Assembly (NCBI GenBank): GCA_015057625.1
Contig: SVDZ01000015.1
Span: forward strand, 1 to 57,568
Origin: Lachnospiraceae bacterium
GTDB lineage: Bacteria; Bacillota; Clostridia; Lachnospirales; Lachnospiraceae
Length of the DNA: 57,568 nucleotides
Direction: 5' to 3'
In this document: positions 50,350 to 57,568 of the stretch, piece by piece
How positions within the stretch are numbered: position 1 is the stretch's first letter
How the letters are laid out: the number at the start of each line of letters is the position of its first letter
Position numbers and translations under genes: made by a program
The notes under the pieces: generated by a model
What the model was told of the DNA's origin: nothing
The model's database searches: none
What the model saw: the letters and a program-made list of their open reading frames with translations, nothing else

Positions 50350-50529
50350 TAGATCTAAAACCCTCCTTGTTAAATATTAAATTTTTACGTACAATAATCT
50401 GATTTCATAATTGTATAATAAAACATTGATAAATTTGTGAATTATTACATCATATTTTTAGTTTACATTTATTTTTTATGATGAGAAAATATATTTATCG
50501 TATCTAATAAATGAAAAGAGAGGTTTGAA

Positions 50530-51816
50530 ATGGCTGAGAATACTAAAACAGGATTACAAAATAAAATGATATACGGAGTCTATGTGAGAAATCATACAGA
50601 GGAAGGAAACTTTAAATCTATAATTTCAGATTTGGACAGAATTAAAAAACTGGGATGCGATTACATCTGGTTTTTGCCAATCCATCCAATCGGAGAAAAG
50701 GAGAGGAAAGGAACACTTGGCTGCCCATATGCAAACAGAGATTACAGAGGAATTAATCCGGAGTATGGGACACTGGAAGATTTCAGATATCTGGTAGAGG
50801 AGATACATAGCAGGGGGATGAAGTGTATGATTGATGTAGTGTACAATCATACATCACCGGATTCGGTTCTTTCAAAAGAACACCCTGAATATTTCTATAA
50901 GAATGCAGAAGGTAATTTTTCAAACAAGATAGGAGATTGGTCGGACATTATTGATCTTGATTATAGCAATAAAGATTTGTGGGATTATCAGATTGAATCA
51001 CTCTGTATGTGGGCAGAAATAGTTGACGGATTCAGATGCGATGTGGCATCCTTTATTCCTGTTGAGTTTTGGAAGAGAGCCAGAAAAGAAGTGGAGAAGA
51101 TTAAGTCTGACTTTGTGTGGCTCGCTGAGACAGTCCATCAGAGTTTTGGATGTTATGCAAGAAGAAACGGAATCTATTCTGCATTGGATTATGAAATGTT
51201 TGAGGCTTTTGACATTGAGTATGAGTATGATGTCAGGGAGACTTTTGACAGATATTTAAAGGGAGAGATTACTTTATCGCACCACCTTGACATGGTAAAT
51301 TTCCAGGAAGCAATATATCCAAAAAATTATAATAAGCTCAGATTTCTTGAAAATCATGATCAGCCTAGAATTGCATCTTTTGTCAGTGGGAATGTTTTGT
51401 TAAATTATACTGCAATGGTGTACTTTCTTAAAGGTACAGTTCATATCTACGCAGGTCAGGAATATGCAAACAAATTCACTCCGAGTCTGTTTGACAAGAA
51501 CGTGATTGACAGAAATACCGGAGTTGATTTAAGTGACTTTATGAGAAAAATGTATGAGATAAAACAAAAAGAACTTGATGCAGAGGACTATTTCTATTCA
51601 AAAGCAGATGATGAACTTGATATCGCAATTATGACAAGAGAAAATAGTGATAGCATAAAAATCGGAATATTCAGTCTTAAGTCAAAATCAGGTCTTGTTG
51701 AAGTTGATTTAAAGGATGGAATTTACAAAAATCTTATTGATGATAAAGAGATTGAAGTAATAAACGGAAAAGTGAAAACAGAGGGTTCGCCTATTGTAAT
51801 TAGCACCGCCAAATAA
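50530..51816 (+). CDS. Glycoside hydrolase family 13 (alpha-amylase family), cytoplasmic
   Basis: This 428-residue enzyme has no signal peptide. It has a TIM barrel with the four GH13 regions: DVVYNHTSPDS (region I), GFRCDVASF with nucleophile Asp171 (II), WLAETVH with acid/base Glu200 (III), and FLENHDQPR with Asp277 (IV). The N-terminal YGVYVRNHTEEG and the short barrel with a small C-terminal beta domain (about 350-428) resemble intracellular oligosaccharide hydrolases. It probably acts on short alpha-glucans, perhaps those from glycogen or from the amylosucrase-like enzyme. Exact specificity is unknown. GAGAGG lies before the ATG. It is a single-gene unit. Confidence 0.9.
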   Translation: MAENTKTGLQNKMIYGVYVRNHTEEGNFKSIISDLDRIKKLGCDYIWFLPIHPIGEKERKGTLGCPYANRDYRGINPEYGTLEDFRYLVEEIHSRGMKCMIDVVYNHTSPDSVLSKEHPEYFYKNAEGNFSNKIGDWSDIIDLDYSNKDLWDYQIESLCMWAEIVDGFRCDVASFIPVEFWKRARKEVEKIKSDFVWLAETVHQSFGCYARRNGIYSALDYEMFEAFDIEYEYDVRETFDRYLKGEITLSHHLDMVNFQEAIYPKNYNKLRFLENHDQPRIASFVSGNVLLNYTAMVYFLKGTVHIYAGQEYANKFTPSLFDKNVIDRNTGVDLSDFMRKMYEIKQKELDAEDYFYSKADDELDIAIMTRENSDSIKIGIFSLKSKSGLVEVDLKDGIYKNLIDDKEIEVINGKVKTEGSPIVISTAK

Positions 51817-51916
51817 GAATGTAAAATGACATATGTCATTCCCACAGTTATTTTTATTACATTTATCACATATAAATTTTGATATAAGTATAGTATTATT
51901 ACAGTGTAAGACAGAC

Positions 51917-51993
51917 GAGTATGAAAACCAATACCAGTTAGGGAATGAGTATGAAAACCAATACCGATTAGGGGAATGAGTATGAAAAACCAA
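51917..51993 (+). repeat. Tandem repeat of 30-31 bp, 2.5 copies, in the leader of the DUF4153 gene
   Basis: Units at 51917-51946 and 51947-51977 share GAGTATGAAAACCAATACC and a TTAGGG end. A partial third starts at 51978. The array ends 23 bp before the start codon, so it lies in the 5' leader or promoter. Confidence 0.88.
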
Positions 51994-52015
51994 AAAATAT
52001 GAGAGGTATAATGAA

Positions 52016-53716
52016 ATGAATGATACTAACCATATAAAAGGGAAAATTGAAATACTATTTGAAAAAATAAAAAGACAGATAGGTGAAAGCTTCAGAGATT
52101 ATCCATTAACGCTGATTGCAATTGTAATTGCATCCTTCATGGGGGCAATACTTGTTGACTATGAAGTAGGTGATACAAGGCAGTTATATGAGCGAATTGT
52201 AGTTTTTTGTCTCTTATTTTCAGTAGGTGAAATTTTTACCGAGGAATATTTCAAAAAAGATAAAATCAAATACGCAATCGGCTCTGTTATTTCTGCACTC
52301 ATTTCATTTGCAATGGTCTATGTGTTTACGTCTGATAGTGATTTGCTTTTTGGGGGAAAGGCAGATACCGTCATTGAAATATGCGCAAGAGGATTTGCAG
52401 TTTATGGAATTACAACAGTTGGGATGAGTGTATTTCATATGTTTAAGAGAACAGAGGAAGACTTCGAAGAATATTGTGTGAAAGCATTTATCCGACTTAT
52501 AAAGGTATCTGTAATATACGGTTTATTTGCAATAGGTCTTGGTATTATTGTTTTTATTTTTAACGAATTGATTTTTGATACAGACGAATTTATTTGGAGA
52601 GTAGAAGTGTTCCTGATTGGTGGAATATTTGCACCTATCTGTGTAAGAGTGATTTCATCAAAAAATGATAAGCCGGATAAATTTGCAAAGGTATGTTTTA
52701 ATTATGCGTTACTTCCGATGCTTTTAATTGCATTTTCGATTATATACATGTACATAATTAAAATCTTTGCGACAGATACAGTTCCGTCTAACAGAGTATT
52801 TTACATTTTGACATTCTTATTTGTAATCGGAACACCTATTTGGACGGTGTCGCGTGTTATCAAATTGGATAAAGTAAATGAAAAAGTAGCCGGATTAATA
52901 AATTATCTTCCATATGTTTTTGTACCGTTTATTATACTTCAGTGTTTTTCGATTGGAATAAGAATTCATCAGTATGGAGTAACAGTATCAAGATATATGG
53001 CTATTATTATGATACTGATTGAAGTAATCTATTTTGTATTGTATCTGGTGAATCAAAGAGGAAAGAAGGAAACAATTTCATATTGTCTTCCTATCGCAGC
53101 ACTTTTAGCAGTATTTGTTTTCATTATTCCGGGTATATCATATGACGATGCTGTAATCAGATCACAGCTTGGCAGAATTCATAAATATATGAAAATGGAT
53201 AATATGAGTGAAAAACAGCAATCAGAAGTAAAGAGTGCATATTATGTAATTAAGAATGTCGGATATAAGGGGGAGAAAGTTCTTTTAAAAGAATTTTCTA
53301 AAGAGGATATAGAATTAATTAATAGTTATAATTCGGATTACTACTATGAAGAAAGAAACACATATTATGTATATCGAGAGGGCTTAATTGATAATTTAGA
53401 TGTTTCGAACTTCAAATCAATAAGAAAGGTATATTGCAACGAGATTGACGCTGACAATATTGCTGATTTTGAATTCAGGGAAAAGGGTGATGGAAAAGTA
53501 ATTGACAGTCAAAAAGTCGATTTGAGTAAATTGATTAGCAGACTTGTTGAAAACAGCGAAAACAATAAAAAAGATTTAGAGGTATTAGAGGGCGCAGAGA
53601 GTATAGAAATAAATGAAACACAAACATTGGTTATTGATTATATTAATTGGAATTATGATGTTGATAACCAAAAGACTGATGACTTTTATATGGAAGGATA
53701 CATACTTGAAAAGTAG
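52016..53716 (+). CDS. DUF4153 family multi-pass membrane protein
   Basis: The 566-residue protein has a cytoplasmic N-terminal helix (SFRDYPLTLIAI) and about ten predicted membrane helices between residues 28 and 385, in the pattern of DUF4153 (motifs TVGMSVFHMF, NYLPYVFVPFIILQCFSIGIRIHQYGVTVSRYMA split over helices). A soluble C-terminal region (about 390-566) is acidic and ends in a beta-rich part. The role of DUF4153 proteins is unknown. The gene is followed by a terminator and precedes the ABC exporter genes. Confidence 0.83.
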   Translation: MNDTNHIKGKIEILFEKIKRQIGESFRDYPLTLIAIVIASFMGAILVDYEVGDTRQLYERIVVFCLLFSVGEIFTEEYFKKDKIKYAIGSVISALISFAMVYVFTSDSDLLFGGKADTVIEICARGFAVYGITTVGMSVFHMFKRTEEDFEEYCVKAFIRLIKVSVIYGLFAIGLGIIVFIFNELIFDTDEFIWRVEVFLIGGIFAPICVRVISSKNDKPDKFAKVCFNYALLPMLLIAFSIIYMYIIKIFATDTVPSNRVFYILTFLFVIGTPIWTVSRVIKLDKVNEKVAGLINYLPYVFVPFIILQCFSIGIRIHQYGVTVSRYMAIIMILIEVIYFVLYLVNQRGKKETISYCLPIAALLAVFVFIIPGISYDDAVIRSQLGRIHKYMKMDNMSEKQQSEVKSAYYVIKNVGYKGEKVLLKEFSKEDIELINSYNSDYYYEERNTYYVYREGLIDNLDVSNFKSIRKVYCNEIDADNIADFEFREKGDGKVIDSQKVDLSKLISRLVENSENNKKDLEVLEGAESIEINETQTLVIDYINWNYDVDNQKTDDFYMEGYILEK

Positions 53717-53734
53717 GTTGGGATGAAAAACAGG

Positions 53735-53766
53735 GAAGAAGTTCATTTTGGGCTTCTTCTTTTTTT
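53735..53766 (+). terminator. Intrinsic terminator
   Basis: GAAGAAG pairs with CTTCTTC around an 11-nt loop, followed by a T run. Confidence 0.82.
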
Positions 53767-53785
53767 GCTATCCACGATGAGCCAA

Positions 53786-53884
53786 GTGAAAATCTGTGCT
53801 GAGGCGTTCTTGAATTAATCGCTGTCGCAGTCGATAACTTACTAAGTAAGTTATCTCATGCCTGCTCAATAAAAAATTTTTCAC
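53786..53884. repeat. Closed palindromic element with the 17-bp repeat
   Basis: The ends GTGAAAA and TTTTCAC pair. The inside holds CTGAGGCGTTCTTGAAT (53799-53815, third copy in the window) and an 11-bp perfect inverted repeat GATAACTTACT/AGTAAGTTATC with a 1-nt centre. It lies between a terminator and the promoter region of the ABC exporter. Non-coding. Confidence 0.75.
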
Positions 53885-53948
53885 AAGTAACTTAGGAGTA
53901 ACGTTGGTGTAATATACTCTAACCATAAACTGAAAGGAGTAAGTAATT

Positions 53949-54620
53949 ATGGAAATTTTGAAAGTAGAAAATTTGACTAAGATTTATGGAAAGGATGAGG
54001 CTGAGGTTAAGGCGCTTGACAATGTTTCTTTTTCAGTAGAAAAAGGAGAATTTGTTGCAATAGTAGGAGCTTCAGGAAGCGGAAAGTCAACACTTCTCCA
54101 TCTGATTGGAGGAGTAGACAGACCAACATCAGGAAAAGTATTTATAGATGGAAATGATATTTTCGAGTTGAATGATGACAAACTGGCAATATTCAGAAGG
54201 AGACAGGTTGGTCTTATTTATCAGTTTTACAATCTTCTCCCTATACTGAATGTGGAAGAGAATATTACACTTCCATTAGCTCTTGATAACAGAGAGTGTG
54301 ACAGGGAGAAATTGGATGAAATGATAGAATTGTTAGGACTTAGTGAAAGAAAAAATCATCTTCCTAATGAATTGTCAGGAGGGCAGCAGCAAAGAACCAG
54401 TATAGCAAGAGCACTCATTACAAATCCGACAGTTGTTTTGGCGGATGAGCCTACAGGTAATCTTGATTCAAAATCCAGCGATGAGATTGTTGCATTGCTA
54501 AAGAAAACAAATAAGGATCTTAAACAGACAATTATTATGATTACTCACAATTTAGAGATTGCAAAAATGGCAGACAGAATAATAAGAATTGAAGACGGTA
54601 AAATTGTGAAAGAGGTATAG
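53949..54620 (+). CDS. ABC transporter ATP-binding protein (MacB/BceA type)
   Basis: The 223-residue ATPase has Walker A GASGSGKST (about 39-47), a Q-loop in IYQFYNLLP, signature LSGGQQQRTSIARAL, Walker B VVLADEPTGNLDSK and switch His in MITHNLEIAK. The length and sequence fit the MacB/LolD/BceA class, which powers FtsX-like permeases in peptide export or resistance to antimicrobial peptides. The permease gene follows 2 bp downstream. No two-component system of the Bce type is adjacent within the window. Confidence 0.95.
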   Translation: MEILKVENLTKIYGKDEAEVKALDNVSFSVEKGEFVAIVGASGSGKSTLLHLIGGVDRPTSGKVFIDGNDIFELNDDKLAIFRRRQVGLIYQFYNLLPILNVEENITLPLALDNRECDREKLDEMIELLGLSERKNHLPNELSGGQQQRTSIARALITNPTVVLADEPTGNLDSKSSDEIVALLKKTNKDLKQTIIMITHNLEIAKMADRIIRIEDGKIVKEV

Positions 54621-54622
54621 GT

Positions 54623-57283
54623 ATGGATTTGCTTAATAAGTTAACAATCAAAAATTTGAAATTAAATAAGAAAAGAACAATAGTAACTGTTGTTGGCATT
54701 ATATTATCAGTTGCGCTAATTACTTCAGTGGCTTCATTGTACGTCAGTGCTGTGAATTCTATGATCAATTATGAAAAAACAGATGGCGGAAATTATCATG
54801 TGGCATATATGGAAATGCCGGTAAGCGAGATTGATAATATAAAAGAAAACAGAGATGTTGAACAGGTTAGCATTATTAAAAATGTGGGGTATGCGATGAT
54901 TGGCTCTAAAAATGAAGATAAGCCATATGCATTTATCAGAGCATTGGATGCTGAGTCTATGGAAAATCTCGTGAATACATTAGAGGAGGGCAGATGGCCT
55001 GAAAAAGATGATGAGATTGTTATTCCGACACATTTAAAGACAAATGGTCGTATCGATTTAAAAATAGGAGATAAAATCACTTTAGATGTGGGAAAAAGAG
55101 TGGACGATGCTGGAAATGAATTATCCGCTATGGATGCAGGAAATTGTGGTGAAGAGTATGATTTTGATGGAAAATTGCACGAGAAGATAATCGATACAAC
55201 AAAAAAGACTTATAAAATAGTTGGAAGAATGAAACGACCTTCTTATGCAATTGAACAGTATTATTCACCTGGTTTTTCGTTTATTGTCCTGGATAATAAT
55301 GTTAAAACAGAAAAAGTTGATATTTATGTGCGATACAATAAGCTTGATAATGAAACATTGTATAGAAATATTGCCAACACGCTTGGGATAGATCCGGATA
55401 TCTTGGTTAAATTTGGAAATCGAGATGATGAAGGATTTTCAGAGGATGATTTAGAAAAATATCAAAAGGAGATGGAGAAGGTAAAGTATGAACCTGAAAT
55501 TCATTATTCCTTAATTGCCCTTGAAACTAATCCTTTGGGTGGGGATGATATGAAGGGATTTCTAATGATATCATTAGTGGCTGTAGGAATCATTATTTTC
55601 ACTTCAGTAGTTTGTATCAAGAATAGTTTTGATATTTCAATTACTGAAAAAGTAAAACAGTACGGAATGCTTAAGAGTGTAGGCGCTACTAAAAAGCAGA
55701 TCAGAAAAAATGTATTCCGCGAGGCTACAATACTTGGAATAATGGGAATTCCACTTGGTATTATTTCAGGTGTATTTGCCTCATGGGTACTAATTATAAT
55801 AACTAACGCCCTTTTAATAGAGCAGTTAACTACTGACGTAGAATTGAAATTGTCAATATCAGTTCTTGCAATCATAGTTTCACTTCTACTTGGTGCAGTT
55901 ACAATTTATTTTTCTGCATTGGGAAGCGCAAGAAAAGCTGCTAAAATTTCACCGATTGATTTAATAAGAAACAGTGGAAACATTAAAATAAAATCTAAAA
56001 AATTAAAGATACCTAATTTTGTAAATAAATTTTTTGGTGTCGGCGGAGTGATTTCATATAAGAATTTGAAGAGAAACAAAAAGAAATACAGAACGACAGT
56101 AATAGCAATTATTGTTTCGGTTTCGATATTCATTTCATTATCAGAGTTTATGATGTTAGCATTTGATGAAGTTCACAGCCAGGTTGAAGATAATGAATAT
56201 AATCTTTTATTACAAATCACAGGAAAAGATGGTGAAGATTTTGAACTTGCAAAGAAAACAGTCACACTGGATGGAATATCTGATTATACATTATCAAGAG
56301 ATATACATTATTCATTACCGATTGAAAAAATGAGCAAAAAATATCTTGACTATATCGATTATGATGCTGCTGATTATTCTGCAGAGGATGTGAAAGTACT
56401 TTCTCTGGGTGAGGAACAATATAAAAAATATATAGCAAAGCTAGGTTTGAAGTATGAAGATGTTAAGGATGGCGCAATATTAATTGACTACTATAAAGTT
56501 GACAGATATGTGGATGGAAAAATAGAAAACAGATATATGGAAACAACCGCATATGACAAAGGCCAAACAGTTGAATTAAGAGATTATTATGATGAAAGCA
56601 AGTATGACACAAAGAAAATAAAAGTGGTTGAAAAGACAAGTGAAAAACCATTTGGGTTTAAAAACTCACAGGAAATTCTTTTGGTAGTAAGTGATGAATT
56701 GTATGATGTGATGATTAATGAAAAGGGTACTGATTATATCTTTAGTAGTTGTTCAGTTTATTATGAAACAGAAAATGCTAATAAACTTCAGGACGAAATC
56801 GAAAAGATGATGGTAGAGGACAATTACACATTATCAAACATTGATGAGCAATACAGAGCTGAAAAGAATCTTATCACACTTGCAGCAATATTCCTGTATG
56901 GATTTATTACAGTTATTTCACTTATAGGAATAACAAATATATTCAACACAATCACAACAAATATGGAACTTAGAAAACCTGAATTTGCCATGTTAAAGTC
57001 GATAGGAATGACCACATCAGAGTTTAACAGAATGATCAGATTAGAGAGTCTTTTCATGGGTGTCAGATCTCTGTTATTTGGAATTCCAATTGGAATGGGA
57101 CTAGCATTTGTAATGTATAAATTTTATACAGTAGAGGCAGATACAAAATTCGAAATACCATTAGCGGCAACAGTGGCATCAGTAGTATTAGTGTTTGTGT
57201 TAATTTATGTGATAATGAAATATTCATTGAAAAAGATAAATAAACAAAATACAATAGAAACTATACGAAATGAAAATATATAG
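54623..57283 (+). CDS. ABC transporter permease, FtsX/MacB type (double FtsX domain)
   Basis: The 886-residue permease has a first membrane helix at about 18-40 and a large extracytoplasmic domain (about 45-305). Three helices with the first FtsX domain follow (about 310-440; EKVKQYGMLKSVGATKKQIRKNVFREA). Another helix (about 490-510) leads to a second extracytoplasmic domain (about 520-750) and a second FtsX set of three helices (about 755-875; ELRKPEFAMLKSIGMTTSEFNRMIRLESL). This double layout is usual for large Firmicute export or antimicrobial-resistance permeases. It is coupled to the ATPase gene. Its TAG stop coincides with the left edge of repeat module C. Confidence 0.93.
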   Translation: MDLLNKLTIKNLKLNKKRTIVTVVGIILSVALITSVASLYVSAVNSMINYEKTDGGNYHVAYMEMPVSEIDNIKENRDVEQVSIIKNVGYAMIGSKNEDKPYAFIRALDAESMENLVNTLEEGRWPEKDDEIVIPTHLKTNGRIDLKIGDKITLDVGKRVDDAGNELSAMDAGNCGEEYDFDGKLHEKIIDTTKKTYKIVGRMKRPSYAIEQYYSPGFSFIVLDNNVKTEKVDIYVRYNKLDNETLYRNIANTLGIDPDILVKFGNRDDEGFSEDDLEKYQKEMEKVKYEPEIHYSLIALETNPLGGDDMKGFLMISLVAVGIIIFTSVVCIKNSFDISITEKVKQYGMLKSVGATKKQIRKNVFREATILGIMGIPLGIISGVFASWVLIIITNALLIEQLTTDVELKLSISVLAIIVSLLLGAVTIYFSALGSARKAAKISPIDLIRNSGNIKIKSKKLKIPNFVNKFFGVGGVISYKNLKRNKKKYRTTVIAIIVSVSIFISLSEFMMLAFDEVHSQVEDNEYNLLLQITGKDGEDFELAKKTVTLDGISDYTLSRDIHYSLPIEKMSKKYLDYIDYDAADYSAEDVKVLSLGEEQYKKYIAKLGLKYEDVKDGAILIDYYKVDRYVDGKIENRYMETTAYDKGQTVELRDYYDESKYDTKKIKVVEKTSEKPFGFKNSQEILLVVSDELYDVMINEKGTDYIFSSCSVYYETENANKLQDEIEKMMVEDNYTLSNIDEQYRAEKNLITLAAIFLYGFITVISLIGITNIFNTITTNMELRKPEFAMLKSIGMTTSEFNRMIRLESLFMGVRSLLFGIPIGMGLAFVMYKFYTVEADTKFEIPLAATVASVVLVFVLIYVIMKYSLKKINKQNTIETIRNENI

Positions 57284-57471
57284 TTTTGAAACGGACATAC
57301 GTTGCTTTCAGAATACTAAGACGCAATTATATAAATGTTTTCTCAAAACAGTTCGACATAACTTGAAGGATTATTTCTCAATCGTTTTTCGAAATATATT
57401 TATATGATTGCTCTTTAGTATTTCTGAACGCAACTGTAATGCACGTTTCAAAATCTATACTTTATGAAATG
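57279..57471. repeat. Nested palindromic module, copy C (internally deleted, about 190 bp)
   Basis: The left arm (GAAACGGACATACGTTGCTTT, split here as GAAACGGACATAC then GTTGCTTT) and right arm match copies A and B. The inner hairpins are missing. The junction is at TTTCTCAATCG, so the deletion runs between two TCTCAA stretches that flank the lost part in copy B. The right boundary site is at 57444-57471 (CGTTTCAAAAT, CTATAC, TTTATGAAATG). Confidence 0.85.
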
Positions 57472-57494
57472 CGAACACCTTGAAAACTATGCGA

Positions 57495-57568
57495 CATTTC
57501 AGAGAGTATACATTATGAAACACAGAATTGTCATGATAAGATCTGTGCGAAAATGAGATAGGATATGC
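57495..57568. repeat. 28-bp boundary site and start of a further module (cut by window edge)
   Basis: The site is at 57495-57522 (CATTTCAGAGA, GTATAC, ATTATGAAACA). The sequence after it aligns with the start of the GC-richer module at 20892, sharing CAG, TTGTCA-like and AATGAGATRRGA segments. The 23 bp between this site and the previous one hold nothing recognisable. Confidence 0.7.

Overview
The window is chromosomal DNA of a low-GC, anaerobic gut-type Firmicute, most likely a member of the Lachnospiraceae. The basis is AT-rich coding sequence with strong GGAGG ribosome sites, a CotJ spore-coat operon, a type III glutamine synthetase, a PPi-type phosphofructokinase, a phenylalanine T-box, BspA-type leucine-rich-repeat surface proteins, and DUF6465/DUF6145-type proteins that I associate with this family. 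The species cannot be fixed from the window.

Layout. 1-180: end of a 53-bp repeat array. 181-1391: cotJA-cotJB-cotJC on the minus strand behind a sigma-E-like promoter, then tRNA-Gln. 1847-10149: core metabolism (PPi-phosphofructokinase, secreted GH16 glucanase, class II aldolase, sortase B, GlnN, cyclophilin, a DUF1858 redox protein). 10369-15999: a surface protein of about 1,876 residues. 16056-19947: DUF6465 protein, SH3/SleB-type wall hydrolase, NfeD and SPFH proteins. 19948-21144: about 1.2 kb with no gene, made of four repeat modules bounded by a recurring 28-bp quasi-palindrome. 21145-24703: housekeeping (DUF6145, DusB, GreA, LysS). 24908-34940: accessory island containing relics of a conjugative element (excisionase-like protein, VirB4 C-terminal fragment, DUF5688 fragment) and two intact defence-like operons. 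35117-44503: TSCPD protein, acylphosphatase, then a complete sucrose module. 44655-49906: secreted protein and T-box-controlled pheST. 50083-57283: small secreted peptide, GH13 hydrolase, DUF4153 membrane protein and a MacB/Bce-like ABC exporter. 57279-57568: further repeat modules.

How the genes work together. The sucrose module encodes a sucrose PTS transporter with its own HPr and Enzyme I, a HAD phosphatase, an amylosucrase-like GH13 enzyme, a ROK fructokinase and a LacI repressor. Two identical 16-bp operators, in opposite orientation, sit at the starts of its two transcription units. No sucrose-6-phosphate hydrolase is present. This suggests a route of PTS import, dephosphorylation by the HAD enzyme, then glucan formation by the amylosucrase with release of fructose.

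The best candidates for undescribed biology are: (1) the mosaic of modules separated by 28-bp sites of 11+6+11 architecture; (2) a three-gene operon of small regulator, HEPN-like protein and PD-(D/E)XK nuclease, under a promoter overlapped by a perfect 17-bp inverted repeat; (3) a four-gene cassette of AAA+ ATPase, small protein, WYL regulator and EVE-like/Mrr-like nuclease. All functional statements come from reading motifs by eye; no database search was run.
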